A DNA stretch of 64,000 nucleotides from Bacteroidia bacterium (GCA_030654175.1 JAURXZ010000024.1:186001-250000), one strand, 5' to 3'; shown: positions 27,799 through 36,319, counted from the stretch's first letter. The notes: a model not told the origin generated them from the letters alone. A program made the numbers and translations.

Positions 27799-29985
27799 TT
27801 AATAGAACGTAAATAAACGCTCTGTAATATTTGCATTTGTTTTTAAAGCATCATACACTTCATAATCAACACGTGGCTGAAGTTGCATAAGTGCTGCTTC
27901 TTGTTGTGCTTTATAATCTTTTTGAACAGGAGCTTCAGTAACTGCTTCCACATATACAACATACACTCCATCTTTACCTACCAGTGGTTTGCTTGTCGCT
28001 TTTGCTTTTAATGCCGCTACAGCCCCGATCACAGTTGGTTGATTACCGGCTCCCGGAATAGAAGTTGTGTTAAAGTTAATTTGTTTTGCTTGTTCTACAT
28101 TTAATTTCATTTTAGTTGCAAGAGCATCGATTTGTGTACCTCCACCTATAGCTGTATTAAATTCACTAACAAACATCTCTGCTTTTTTCTCTTTTATCAC
28201 TTTTGCAGTAAGATCTTCTTTTACCTGATCAATTGGTGCAACTCCTTTTTCTTTGATATCGCTTAACACAGCAACCACAAATTTATTTCCGAATTCCAAA
28301 GGCTCAGATACTGTACCTTTTTTATTTTCGTATGCCCAACGGATCAAAGGACGAGGGGACTCTATACCTGCAATGGTTTTATCATTTTCTTTGATACTTT
28401 CCACTACACGTTTGTTTAATTTATTTTCTACAACCGCTTTTTGAAAAAGCTCATCTGTATTGTTTTTTCCTGCAAATTCACTTGCTTTAAGGAATGCTGC
28501 CTGCATTGTTTTGTTGCTCGGCTCTAATTTTCTTTCGATAGTTGCTACCTGAACTTTCTTTTGTGAACCTTTTGTATCAAGCACTTCTATAATGTGGTAT
28601 CCAAATTGTGATTCAGCAATAACGATAGCGCCTTTTTTGTTATCAAGTCCTGCATTTTTAAATGGCTCTACAAACTGGCTGCCCGGATTTAACCAACCAT
28701 AATCTCCACCTTTACCCGGATAATATTCTCCTTCTTTTTTATTCGGAGGCATGTTCTTACCGCCATCGTCAGATAATTTATCAACAAGCTCGCTGAATTT
28801 TGCTCCTTTTTTCAACAAAGCCAATAAACTATCTGCAGTCGTTTTCGCCTGCTCTTTGCTACGTGTAACACTTTCTGATGCTCCTGAACCAGCATAAGCA
28901 ATTAAAATGTGACGAACCTTTGCGGAATCAGCAGCACTTTTAACAGCAATCAATTTAGAAACTTTTAATATCTCATTTTCTTTATAGGGACCTACAACAG
29001 TTCCAACTGCTGCATTAAACATGATAGAATCAATTTCCGGAGATAATGTTCCTTTTGCATGAAAACTAACGTCAAAAAGGCGGTTATCCGATTCTGCGAT
29101 TACAAATAAAGAATCTTCACTTGGTTTAGTTGTTTTAAAAGTGTTCGCTAATGCTATCATACCCACCAACGCCTCATCTTTATCTTCCTGAGAAGGAGTA
29201 ATGTCAAATGCTACGTATTCAATTTTACGTGATGTTTCCTGCTTAAATTCATTTTGATGTGCAGCATAATAAGTGTTTAGATCAGCATCTGCCACTTTAA
29301 TGGTACTATCAGCAACTAATTTGAAATTTTTGGTTACATATTTAATATCTGCATTGGTATTTTGAGCAATATAATCACGTTTTGCAGCCGATGTGGTCAC
29401 ATAAAGACCTTTTTTAATAAGGTTGTTATATTTTTCAATGATACGCATCTGGCGGATATAACTCTCCAACTGAATCCATTGTTTTTCTTGTTCAGGGTTC
29501 ATTTTTTGAGTAAATTCTTTAAGTTTAGCCGGGCTCACCTGTCCTGTTTTCGGATCTGCAAACATCGGAGAAACCTGGTTAGTTTGAGGGTCGCTAAGGT
29601 TACGTACCAATGCAGAATGAGGGTGATCGATCATCAGGTCATACAACTCTTCATCAGAAACAGAAATTCCTAATTTTTCATATTCTTTGTTCATCACCTC
29701 TTCGTTGATCGACTGATTCCATACTTGTTGAATCACACCATCAATTTCGTTTTCGTCCAATACCGTTTTCCCGCTATTGCGTTTTTTGTTTTCAAGCGCT
29801 TCTTGCACTTTAGCATTAAAAGTATTGTAATCAATTGATTTTCCGGCAATTTCACCTACCGATTTGTCCGAATCACCCGCTGAACCTCTTTCAAATAAAC
29901 CGGTTAAAACAAATGCAAATAAGGCCAAACCTACAATTGTTACTAATAATCCGGAACGTTTACGTAAACTTTCTAAAGCACTCAT
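27799..29985 (-). CDS. PpiD/SurA-like membrane-anchored peptidyl-prolyl isomerase
   Basis: A 728-residue periplasmic folding factor anchored by one helix (about residues 12-29, LLVTIVGLALFAFVLTGLFE). The SurA/PpiD N-terminal chaperone domain follows (YNTFNAKVQEALENKKR, VWNQSINEEVMNKEYEKLGI). A parvulin domain starts at AKVRHILIAYAG and includes GGDYGWLNPGSQFVEPF and FGYHIIEVLDTK (about residues 350-475). A long C-terminal region could hold a second, degenerate parvulin fold. It assists outer-membrane and secreted proteins, which are numerous in this phylum. A TATATTTG element lies 75 bp upstream and a strong terminator downstream, so it is probably monocistronic. Confidence 0.9.
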   Translation of the reverse strand: MSALESLRKRSGLLVTIVGLALFAFVLTGLFERGSAGDSDKSVGEIAGKSIDYNTFNAKVQEALENKKRNSGKTVLDENEIDGVIQQVWNQSINEEVMNKEYEKLGISVSDEELYDLMIDHPHSALVRNLSDPQTNQVSPMFADPKTGQVSPAKLKEFTQKMNPEQEKQWIQLESYIRQMRIIEKYNNLIKKGLYVTTSAAKRDYIAQNTNADIKYVTKNFKLVADSTIKVADADLNTYYAAHQNEFKQETSRKIEYVAFDITPSQEDKDEALVGMIALANTFKTTKPSEDSLFVIAESDNRLFDVSFHAKGTLSPEIDSIMFNAAVGTVVGPYKENEILKVSKLIAVKSAADSAKVRHILIAYAGSGASESVTRSKEQAKTTADSLLALLKKGAKFSELVDKLSDDGGKNMPPNKKEGEYYPGKGGDYGWLNPGSQFVEPFKNAGLDNKKGAIVIAESQFGYHIIEVLDTKGSQKKVQVATIERKLEPSNKTMQAAFLKASEFAGKNNTDELFQKAVVENKLNKRVVESIKENDKTIAGIESPRPLIRWAYENKKGTVSEPLEFGNKFVVAVLSDIKEKGVAPIDQVKEDLTAKVIKEKKAEMFVSEFNTAIGGGTQIDALATKMKLNVEQAKQINFNTTSIPGAGNQPTVIGAVAALKAKATSKPLVGKDGVYVVYVEAVTEAPVQKDYKAQQEAALMQLQPRVDYEVYDALKTNANITERLFTFY

Positions 29986-30059
29986 ATTATTGGTTGTTAG
30001 TTATATTAGTTGATAGTTCTTGATTCTTAGATCGTAACTCTTTTTTAATAATTGGGTTG

Positions 30060-30067
30060 CAAATATA
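30060..30067 (-). promoter_or_regulatory. -7 element of the PpiD-like gene
   Basis: TATATTTG on the minus strand, 74 bp before the ATG at 29985, predicts a 5' leader of roughly 65-70 nt. No clear -33 TTG at 20 bp. Confidence 0.5.
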
Positions 30068-30507
30068 AGATTCTTAACGGAATGATTCGGTTTTTTAAGA
30101 AAAATCTAGCATAAACCTGGTTTCGGTGGGAAATTTCAGCCCCCCCCCTGCAAAAAACCTGCAAAATCAAAACCAAAGCCGGGAAAAGACGATAATAATC
30201 AATATTGATAGTTACCCGAATCCGATTTTATTATTGAAACGTCTTTTTATAATCCGATCCGGTTGATAAAAAAACCTTTCTACATGTCGCTCCGGTAGAT
30301 CTTCTGCCTATCCATGCCCTTTTATTTTACAAACGGAATGCTTCTAAATGAGCCAGAAAAGGTCCATTAGGTCTGGCCTGTTTGTTATAAAAAATCAACA
30401 CGGGCATACCTGCCCGATGAGGCCACCTATTCCGGGGGTAAAAATAAACAACGGAAACGGGTCTTGTATTCCGCTTTCCGATATAAACCATACCATCAAA
30501 TTTTTTG

Positions 30508-30515
30508 TAACTTTG
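30508..30515 (+). promoter_or_regulatory. -7 element upstream of apbC
   Basis: TAACTTTG fits TAnnTTTG, 110 bp before the apbC ATG. The implied leader of about 105 nt contains an AGCAGAT/ATCTGCT hairpin followed by a T-rich tract near 30565-30580, which could attenuate transcription (inference). Confidence 0.5.
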
Positions 30516-30625
30516 CATGGTTAAAAAATTGGCTTGCAAAAAGGAGCAGATGGTTTAGATCTGCTTTTGCCCCCTTTTTTACGCCATATTAATTCATTTT
30601 CAATTTCATATAAAAAATAAAGACA

Positions 30626-31723
30626 ATGAGCATTACAAAAGAACAGGTTTTAGAAGCTTTAAAAAATGTAGAGGATCCGGATTTAAAAAAGGATCTGGTA
30701 ACGCTGGGCATGATAAAGGATTTAGAGGTTGAAGGTAAAAATGTAAGTTTTACAGTGGTGCTTACAACACCTGCCTGCCCTATGAAAGAGATGATTCACA
30801 AAGCATGTGTAAATGCGGTTTTACATTTTATTGATAAAGAAGCGAATGTAAATGTAAAAATGACCTCTGATGTTACTTCCCGTAAAAGCGGTGGACCTTT
30901 ATTGCCACATGTGAAAAATATTATTGGAGTTGCATCCGGTAAGGGTGGTGTTGGGAAATCAACAGTAGCTTCTAATCTGGCTTTGGCACTGGTAAAACTG
31001 GGCGCAAAGGTAGGTTTGGTGGATGCTGATATTTATGGTCCTTCGCAAACTATTATGTTTGATGTGGTACACGAAAAACCTATGATCAAGGTAATTGACG
31101 GTAAAAACAAAATTATTCCTGTTGAAAGTTATGGTGTAAAATTATTATCCATCGGTTTTTTTGCTGATACCTCACAAGCCATTGTTTGGAGAGGGCCTAT
31201 GGCAGCAAAAGCATTGATACAAATGTTTTCGGATGCCGAATGGGGTGAATTGGATTATATGATCATTGATCTTCCTCCCGGAACAGGTGATATTCATTTA
31301 TCCTTGGTTGGAGCCGTTCCTTTGAATGGGGTTGTAATTGTAAGTACACCTCAACTTGTAGCATTGGCTGATGCAAAAAAAGGTGTTGGAATGTTTAAGT
31401 TGCCTTCTATAAACGTACCGGTTTTAGGTATTGTAGAGAACATGTCTTACTTCACTCCACCTGAATTGCCAAACAATAAATATTACATTTTTGGTAAAGA
31501 CGGAGCAAAAAAACTAGCCGAAGAATTAGAAGTGCCTCTATTAGGAGAAATACCATTAGTGCAAAGTATTTGCGAAGCTGGTGATGCCGGTCGCCCGGCA
31601 GTATTGCAGGAAACCACACCTCAGGCGATCGCCTTTATGGAAATGGCAAGCAAAGTGGCTCAGCAATTATCAATACAAAATGCAAAAACCCCGGTAGCGC
31701 AAGTGGCGAATGTTAACGGTTAA
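30626..31723 (+). CDS. apbC: Mrp/ApbC-family P-loop iron-sulfur carrier, lacking the C-terminal CxxC
   Basis: An Fe-S cluster scaffold or carrier ATPase (365 residues). A MIP18 (DUF59) domain occupies residues 1-95 (TPACPMKEMIHKACVNAV). The P-loop NTPase follows with the deviant Walker A GKGGVGKST (K106, K111), DADIYGPSQTIMF, and YMIIDLPPGTGDIHLSL. Mrp/Nbp35 proteins normally carry a C-terminal CxxC that binds a bridging cluster at the dimer interface. Here the equivalent region after VENMSY reads FTPPELPNNKYYIFG, with no cysteine pair. It may therefore hold the cluster otherwise or act through the MIP18 cysteine. It is preceded by a promoter at 30508 and followed by two repeats. Confidence 0.92.
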   Translation: MSITKEQVLEALKNVEDPDLKKDLVTLGMIKDLEVEGKNVSFTVVLTTPACPMKEMIHKACVNAVLHFIDKEANVNVKMTSDVTSRKSGGPLLPHVKNIIGVASGKGGVGKSTVASNLALALVKLGAKVGLVDADIYGPSQTIMFDVVHEKPMIKVIDGKNKIIPVESYGVKLLSIGFFADTSQAIVWRGPMAAKALIQMFSDAEWGELDYMIIDLPPGTGDIHLSLVGAVPLNGVVIVSTPQLVALADAKKGVGMFKLPSINVPVLGIVENMSYFTPPELPNNKYYIFGKDGAKKLAEELEVPLLGEIPLVQSICEAGDAGRPAVLQETTPQAIAFMEMASKVAQQLSIQNAKTPVAQVANVNG

Positions 31724-31738
31724 CATTCTGTTTTTTTA

Positions 31739-31787
31739 CCTCACCCCTCAATCCCCTCTCCAACTGGAGAGGGGGAAGGGGGTGAGG
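31739..31787. repeat. CCTCACCCC...GGGTGAGG palindrome
   Basis: An imperfect inverted repeat (CCTCACCC against GGGTGAGG outside, CCCCTCTCC against GGAGAGGGG inside), 15 nt after the apbC stop codon. It is strikingly GC-rich for this genome and looks like a dispersed element; it could also act as a transcription end. Confidence 0.65.
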
Positions 31788-31791
31788 TAGA

Positions 31792-31810
31792 AAAAGGAAC
31801 GCCCAAATAA
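31792..31810 (+). repeat. Tail fragment of the 3'-flank repeat family, copy D
   Basis: AAAAGGAACGCCCAAATAA matches the last ~18 nt of copies B and C. The front of the element is absent; the CCTCACCCC palindrome occupies its place. Position (68 nt after the apbC stop codon) and orientation follow the same rule as the full copies. Confidence 0.55.
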
Positions 31811-31882
31811 AAAAGCTTTTAGACCAATTGATTTTTTATTGATCGACTAAGATTCATAAGCAATGGACCACAAAAGGCCCTC

Positions 31883-33403
31883 ATGAAAACAATGAACTCT
31901 AAAACTGCCCTATTTACAACCCTTTGTTTAACACTATTTATTTATAGCGCTGTAGCTCAAAACTACAGATACACCTCTACCCTGTTCCCTTCCTCTGCCA
32001 TAACCCCTAACGTGGTTTACGGCACAGCCAATTTCTTAAACGGCCCTTATAATGACGAAAACAACACAAGTGTTGGAAATCTGATAATGGACATTTACCG
32101 GCCACAAGGCGACACCTGCACCAATCGTCCGGTGATATTATTTGCCCATGGAGGAGGTTTTTTTTCCGGCACCAGGAACAATAACGACATGGCCGCTTTT
32201 TGCGATAGTTTTGCCAGAATGGGCTACGTTACCGCAACCTTCGATTACCGGATGGGAGTTTATACTTCTTCCAACTCCTCGCTTCATTATACCAGAACCG
32301 TTTACAGAGCAATACAAGATGGAAGAACTGCTGTGAGATACTTTAGAGCAAATGCCGCCATATATGGGATCAATCCCAATAAAATTTACTTTGCCGGAAG
32401 CAGTGCCGGTGCATTTATTGGCTTGCAAAGCATTTATATGGATGAGCCGTCAGAAAAACCGGCATCAGCAGGTGCAATTACATATACCGATATTATTGCC
32501 CCTTTCAATTTTAGCGGCCCCGATCTTGGTGGATACAACATTGGCGATAACCTATCCTTTAATGGAGAGCCGGACGCAGTCCTGTCGCTCTGGGGAGGAG
32601 TTGCATCAACCGGTTTAATTACCTCAACCAATAATCAACCTGTATTTCTTGTTCATGGCACCATAGACCCAATTGTCCCTTTTGATATAGGCTCCCCCTT
32701 CAGTTTGCCATCTTTACCCAATACATACGGCAGCAAACAAATTAATCTCAAACTCGATTCACTTGGATTAACTGACAAGGAAACCTATTTTGTGCCTAAT
32801 CAGGGGCACGAATTTTATGGCGTTACAAACGGAATGTGGAACACCGGTTTTGGCGGAAACGCCTACTGGGATACGATTGTAAACAGGTCAGCCATTTTTT
32901 TCTGGAAACACCACAAACCGCTTGCAAACTTTAGCAGTTCGGCAACACAGTTAAATGTAAATTTCACTGATAACAGTTCCGGTTCTATTCTCTGGCATTG
33001 GGATTTCGGAGATAGCAACTCGAGTAATTTACAAAACCCGGTTCACACCTATGCAAGTGATGGCACCTACACCGTTAACCTATATATCGAAAATAATATC
33101 CAGAGCTGGGATACGATCAGTCATCAAATAACAATTACTGCAACGGGTATTGATAAACTAAAATCAAACAATTTTAGTGTTTTCCCTATTCCCTCTAATG
33201 GCCCGGTTTATATAAACTTTAAGTATGTGTTGAAGAATGCCTCGGTTCAATTATTTAATACACGCGGACAACTTATTCAGGAAAAATTTTATCAAAACAA
33301 CGATCAGTTAACTATTAATTTGAGTGGTTTAGAAAACAACATTTACTTTATCAGGATACTTACCAACGAAGAGATATCCTGGGTCAAAGTAATAAAAAAT
33401 TAG
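31883..33403 (+). CDS. Secreted alpha/beta-hydrolase (esterase) with PKD and T9SS sorting domains
   Basis: A 506-residue exported hydrolase. Signal peptide about 1-25 (TALFTTLCLTLFIYSAVA). The alpha/beta-hydrolase domain (about 50-345) has oxyanion motif VILFAHGGGFFSG, nucleophile elbow YFAGSSAGAFIG, an acid around VHGTIDPIVPFD, and a histidine in NQGHEFYG, as in carboxylesterase/feruloyl-esterase-like enzymes. A PKD domain follows (LWHWDFGDSNSSNLQNPVHT), then a Por-type C-terminal sorting domain (FSVFPIPSNGPVYINF ... NIYFIRILTNEEISWVKVIKN). So it should leave the cell by the type IX system. The substrate is unknown. Two possible starts, 31883 and 31892 (MNSKT), cannot be separated. Confidence 0.9.
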   Translation: MKTMNSKTALFTTLCLTLFIYSAVAQNYRYTSTLFPSSAITPNVVYGTANFLNGPYNDENNTSVGNLIMDIYRPQGDTCTNRPVILFAHGGGFFSGTRNNNDMAAFCDSFARMGYVTATFDYRMGVYTSSNSSLHYTRTVYRAIQDGRTAVRYFRANAAIYGINPNKIYFAGSSAGAFIGLQSIYMDEPSEKPASAGAITYTDIIAPFNFSGPDLGGYNIGDNLSFNGEPDAVLSLWGGVASTGLITSTNNQPVFLVHGTIDPIVPFDIGSPFSLPSLPNTYGSKQINLKLDSLGLTDKETYFVPNQGHEFYGVTNGMWNTGFGGNAYWDTIVNRSAIFFWKHHKPLANFSSSATQLNVNFTDNSSGSILWHWDFGDSNSSNLQNPVHTYASDGTYTVNLYIENNIQSWDTISHQITITATGIDKLKSNNFSVFPIPSNGPVYINFKYVLKNASVQLFNTRGQLIQEKFYQNNDQLTINLSGLENNIYFIRILTNEEISWVKVIKN

Positions 33404-33800
33404 TTCTGTTTATTTTACAATAATCCTATAAGTGATTCACCGGAACAAGTACGGAAGCATCAACTTATAAACCGGGAAGGCATTTTATTTCCTAAAGTGG
33501 TGATTTTTTTCTTCAAATACACCCCAACAACCTTTTCTATACATAAAAAAGATTTCTGCTTTATTATTTTTATGCTGCTGCAATGCCCTTGCAATGGCGG
33601 TTTAGTCCAATTACAGTCAGGGGCTTTACAAACACTCTTTCCCCATAATTCCATCCATCGTTTTGTTTATTTTCAAGTTGGCACAAATTTTTAATTGTGT
33701 CTTTTATCACAGATTATTGAGCAATAAACTCATTAAAATGAAATAAATCATTGAAAATTATTAAAACGAACCAACTCTTATTCTAAAAAAACAAAAAATC
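33404..33800. other. Intergenic region upstream of the REC-CRP regulator
   Basis: 397 bp with no supportable gene. A 64-codon minus-strand ORF (33460-33654) contains a Cys-rich stretch but no family I recognise. The notable element is a CRP/FNR-like dyad at 33696-33711. Confidence 0.5.
33696..33711. promoter_or_regulatory. Candidate CRP/FNR-family operator
   Basis: TGTGTCTTTTATCACA has half-sites TGTG(T) and TCACA separated as in CRP/FNR sites, 89 bp before the start of a gene whose product has a CRP-type HTH. A second weaker dyad, CACAA-N8-TTGTG (33682-33699), overlaps it. Autoregulation is inferred. Confidence 0.45.
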
Positions 33801-34868
33801 ATGACGATGAATAACACAATCCTTATTGTTGAAGACAACACTGATATTCGCGAAAACGCTTCCAGATTGCTGGAATCTGCCGGGTATAAAACCTTTACAG
33901 CCGATAATGGAAAAATCGGACTGGAGTCTGCCCGCAAATACATGCCTGATCTGATATTGTGCGATATTATGATGCCAATACTTGATGGTTATGGTGTTTT
34001 GCGTGCACTGGAGAATATCCCGGAAATGGCAAGCGTTCCATTCATTTTTATGACGGCTAAAACAGAGAAAGCTGATTTTAGAAAAGGTATGGATCTGGGT
34101 GCTGATGATTATCTTCCAAAACCATTCACCGGTGATGACCTATTGAGAGTAGTGAGCACACGATTAAAGAAAAGCAGGTTGAATAGAAAGACTTTGGAAA
34201 ATAATGCTGACGGAGAAGCTGATTTTACCGACACCACTAAAACATTAAATGATATTAATATTTTAACAGATCACAAAACCCTGAAAAAAGTAAAGAAAAA
34301 AGAAATGTTATTTATGGAGGGGAACTCCTCCAATGTGCTTTACTTAGTGGTGTCCGGGAAAATAATAACCTATAAAACCAATGAATGGGGCAAAAAATAT
34401 ACTACTGAAATTTATAAGGAAAAAGATTTTTTGGGATACGGTTCATTATTCGATGAAGGCAAACACAAGGAGTCTGCGATAGCAATTGAAAATTCTGAAA
34501 TTGCTATTATTCCTAAACAAGAGTTCTTTCAATTGTTACATGCTAATAAAGAAGTGGCGATGAAGTTTTTGAAACTTTTGTCAAACAACCTTTCCGGATC
34601 GGAAGAAAAGTTATTGAAACTTGCTTATGATTCCGCAAGAAAACGAGTAGCAGAAGCTCTGATCTTTGTTTCAAAAAAATATGACATGAATGATAAAAAC
34701 GAATGCACCTTTCCCCTGTATAGAGAAAATATTTCCTCACTTGCCGGAATAACTCCAGAATCGGTTAGTCGCAATCTTACAGATTTCAAAGTGGAAAAAT
34801 TAATTGAAACCGATAATGGTAAAATAAAGATCATCGATCTGCGAAAACTCGAAACGCTTAAAAATTAA
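33801..34868 (+). CDS. Response regulator: receiver + cNMP-binding + CRP-type HTH
   Basis: A transcription regulator (355 residues) joining a phosphoreceiver to a CRP/FNR-like output. Receiver about 4-125: phospho-acceptor aspartate in DLILCDIMMPILDG, switch threonine in FIFMTAKTEKADF, lysine in DYLPKPFTGDDLL. Cyclic-nucleotide-binding-like barrel about 150-260 (EMLFMEGNSSNVLYLVVSGK, DFLGYGSLFDEGKHKESAIA). HTH_Crp domain about 280-350 (LYRENISSLAGITPESVSRN). The effector-domain residues that bind cAMP are not clearly conserved, so the barrel may bind another ligand or none. No kinase is adjacent. A CRP-like dyad lies 89 bp upstream. Confidence 0.92.
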   Translation: MTMNNTILIVEDNTDIRENASRLLESAGYKTFTADNGKIGLESARKYMPDLILCDIMMPILDGYGVLRALENIPEMASVPFIFMTAKTEKADFRKGMDLGADDYLPKPFTGDDLLRVVSTRLKKSRLNRKTLENNADGEADFTDTTKTLNDINILTDHKTLKKVKKKEMLFMEGNSSNVLYLVVSGKIITYKTNEWGKKYTTEIYKEKDFLGYGSLFDEGKHKESAIAIENSEIAIIPKQEFFQLLHANKEVAMKFLKLLSNNLSGSEEKLLKLAYDSARKRVAEALIFVSKKYDMNDKNECTFPLYRENISSLAGITPESVSRNLTDFKVEKLIETDNGKIKIIDLRKLETLKN

Positions 34869-34896
34869 AGATTGAAAATCTTTCGGGGAGCTATCC

Positions 34897-35425
34897 GTGT
34901 TTTATTAAAAAAAACGTTGAAAAAACATCAATAAAAACGGTTTTTCATCAAATAAAGAGGCATTTATTCGAAAAAATAAGATTTTATGCGGATTTCCATT
35001 TCTTTAAGATGGAAAATCAGTAAAAACAAGGTGCTTGCGTGTATCTATCTATTAATAAAGAATGAAAAACAATTAAATAAAGTGGTTTTTATTGAAAAAA
35101 TAGGCGCTTTTTACGAAAAACTGAGGTATTTATTGGGATTTTCAGTTTTTATGGATGGAAATTGCTGAAAGTCGCATCAACGTTTTATCTGTGTTTCTAT
35201 TGAAAAGAAGCAATAATCATTAAAAATGACAATTTTAATCGAAAAATCATGCTTTTTAGGCAAAAAAACAAGGTTTTAATAAAGAATTTTCAATTTGAAA
35301 GATAAAAAGAACAGCGAAAATTTTCACATCAATGTTATATGTGTTCTATTAAAATAGAGCCTAAAATCATCAAAAAATACCATTTTTCATTAAAAAAAGG
35401 AAATTTTATACGAAAAACCATGATT
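34897..35425. repeat. Degenerate tandem array, four ~150-bp modules with phased A- and T-tracts
   Basis: Modules begin at 34897, 35039, 35191 and 35341 (periods 142, 152, 150), each opening with GTGT(T/A)..CTATT followed by A-rich sequence. Before modules 3 and 4 the sequences CATCAACGTTTTATC and CATCAATGTTATAT also match. Inside modules, A-runs and T-runs alternate: in module 3, A-runs start at 35222, 35242, 35262 and T-runs at 35233, 35253, 35274; in module 4, A-runs at 35372, 35392, 35413 and T-runs at 35383, 35404. The ~20.5-bp period with T-runs halfway places a tract about every helical turn. The fourth module is cut off by the PEBP start codon at 35420. A 60-codon ORF inside (34986-35168) is not convincing. 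The function is unknown. Confidence 0.7.
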
Positions 35426-35896
35426 TCACAGGAAATTCTACTTTCTAAAGAATTAAAAGCATTGGATGTTACAAGTAGTGCATTCGAAAACCAAAAATTA
35501 ATTCCTGTAAAATATACCTGCGATGGGGAAAATATAAATCCCCCCTTAACAATTAAAAATATTCCACTTGAAGCCAAAAGCATGGTGCTGATAATTGATG
35601 ATCCTGATGCCCCTATAAGGGCCTGGGTACATTGGATCGTATGGAATATTCCGCTTGGCAAAGAGATAAAAGAAAATAGCGTTCCCGGCATAGAGGGCTG
35701 GAATGACTTTAGAAACCAGAATTATGGCGGCCCGTGCCCACTTTCGGGTGTGCACAGGTATTTTTTCAAAGTTTATGTATTGGACGACTTGCTTGACCTT
35801 AAACCCGCATCAACAAAAACCGAACTCGAAAAAGCAATGAACCCGCACATTATTGCATTTGGCGAATTGGTTGGATTATATAAACGAGCCGAATAA
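35420..35896 (+). CDS. YbhB/YbcL (PEBP) family protein
   Basis: A small cytosolic protein (158 residues) of the phosphatidylethanolamine-binding protein family, bacterial YbhB/YbcL branch. Conserved ligand-site blocks are present: CDGENINPPLTIKNIP, LIIDDPDAPIRAWVHWIVWN, and GGPCPLSGVHRYFFKVYVLD (the GxHRY motif). The reading frame is open to 35339, but the upstream 27 codons lie in the last module of the A/T-tract array and are not protein-like, so ATG 35420 (MISQEILLSKELKAL) is chosen; family length agrees. Members are suspected modulators of signalling or lipid binders; there is no defined reaction. Confidence 0.9.
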   Translation: MISQEILLSKELKALDVTSSAFENQKLIPVKYTCDGENINPPLTIKNIPLEAKSMVLIIDDPDAPIRAWVHWIVWNIPLGKEIKENSVPGIEGWNDFRNQNYGGPCPLSGVHRYFFKVYVLDDLLDLKPASTKTELEKAMNPHIIAFGELVGLYKRAE

Positions 35897-36319
35897 GGTT
35901 TTGTACGAATCTGATTTGAAAACCTATTTGGAAACAAGTGTTGGTATTAACCAGGGTTCGATTAATAAAAAAATAAAAATTATGGGCTTAAGCCCAATAA
36001 AATAAGACATTTCAACCACGGTTTTCAGACCGTGGTTATAAAAAAACGAAGCGCAAGCTACTCAAATAGCAATTATTACCATTTGGGGGTACTAATAACC
36101 AAGCCTTTTAAGACGTGGGGTTAAAACAAACACCCCTTTATTATTCGGCTTTAGCCTTGAATCAAATCCAACTCAGGTTATTATAGCCCCACCCACCTAA
36201 AATTCAAAACTCCGCTAAAACCAACAATATACTTGTCAATTCGAGCGGAGTTATGATTCTTTTTCAAGAATATTTTAGAAAGAGTCTTAAAGTTGAAATA
36301 TTTTCAACTCAAAGTCAGA
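35897..36319. other. Intergenic region with several small palindromes
   Basis: 423 bp without a gene, between convergent PEBP and glutamate dehydrogenase genes. It has GGGCTTAAGCCC (35984-35995), AACCACGG/CCGTGGTT with an 8-nt loop (36014-36037), a decayed REP-like element (36203-36253), and a GTTGAAA/TTTCAAC hairpin (36292-36308) just after the gdhA stop codon on the minus strand. None is a classic intrinsic terminator with a U-run. Confidence 0.55.
36203..36253. repeat. Decayed REP-like palindrome
   Basis: GTCAATTCGAGCGGAGT (36235-36251) differs at one position from the corresponding 17 nt of copy 1 (3433 onward). The left arm survives only as ACTCCGCT, giving a short pairing of AACTCCGCT (36208-36216) with AGCGGAGTT (36244-36252). 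Confidence 0.6.

Larger units (their letters stand above)
29986..30625. other. Divergent intergenic region with two promoters
   Basis: 640 bp between the divergent PpiD-like and apbC genes. It contains a minus-strand TATATTTG (30060-30067) and a plus-strand TAACTTTG (30508-30515). A run of nine C lies at about 30142-30150. There is a palindromic patch GGGCATACCTGCCCG near 30402-30416, and a short hairpin AGCAGAT/ATCTGCT near 30545-30565 in the presumed apbC leader. A 70-codon minus-strand ORF (30327-30539) is not convincing. The middle part, 30170-30480, is less AT-rich than its surroundings and could be a decayed insertion. Confidence 0.5.

Noticed and set aside
30327-30539. 70-codon minus-strand ORF in the ppiD-apbC gap
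   Set aside because: No family resemblance, covers a palindromic patch, and overlaps the -7 element of apbC on the other strand.
33460-33654. 64-codon Cys-containing minus-strand ORF
   Set aside because: No recognisable family; in an AT-rich regulatory gap and not supported by a promoter or neighbours.
34986-35168. 60-codon ORF inside the A/T-tract array
   Set aside because: Its sequence is the tandem module; the equivalent frame in other modules has stops, so there is no sign of protein selection.
34897-35425. Array considered as a CRISPR
   Set aside because: Repeat period is ~150 bp with continuous homology, no short conserved repeats with unique spacers, and no cas genes.
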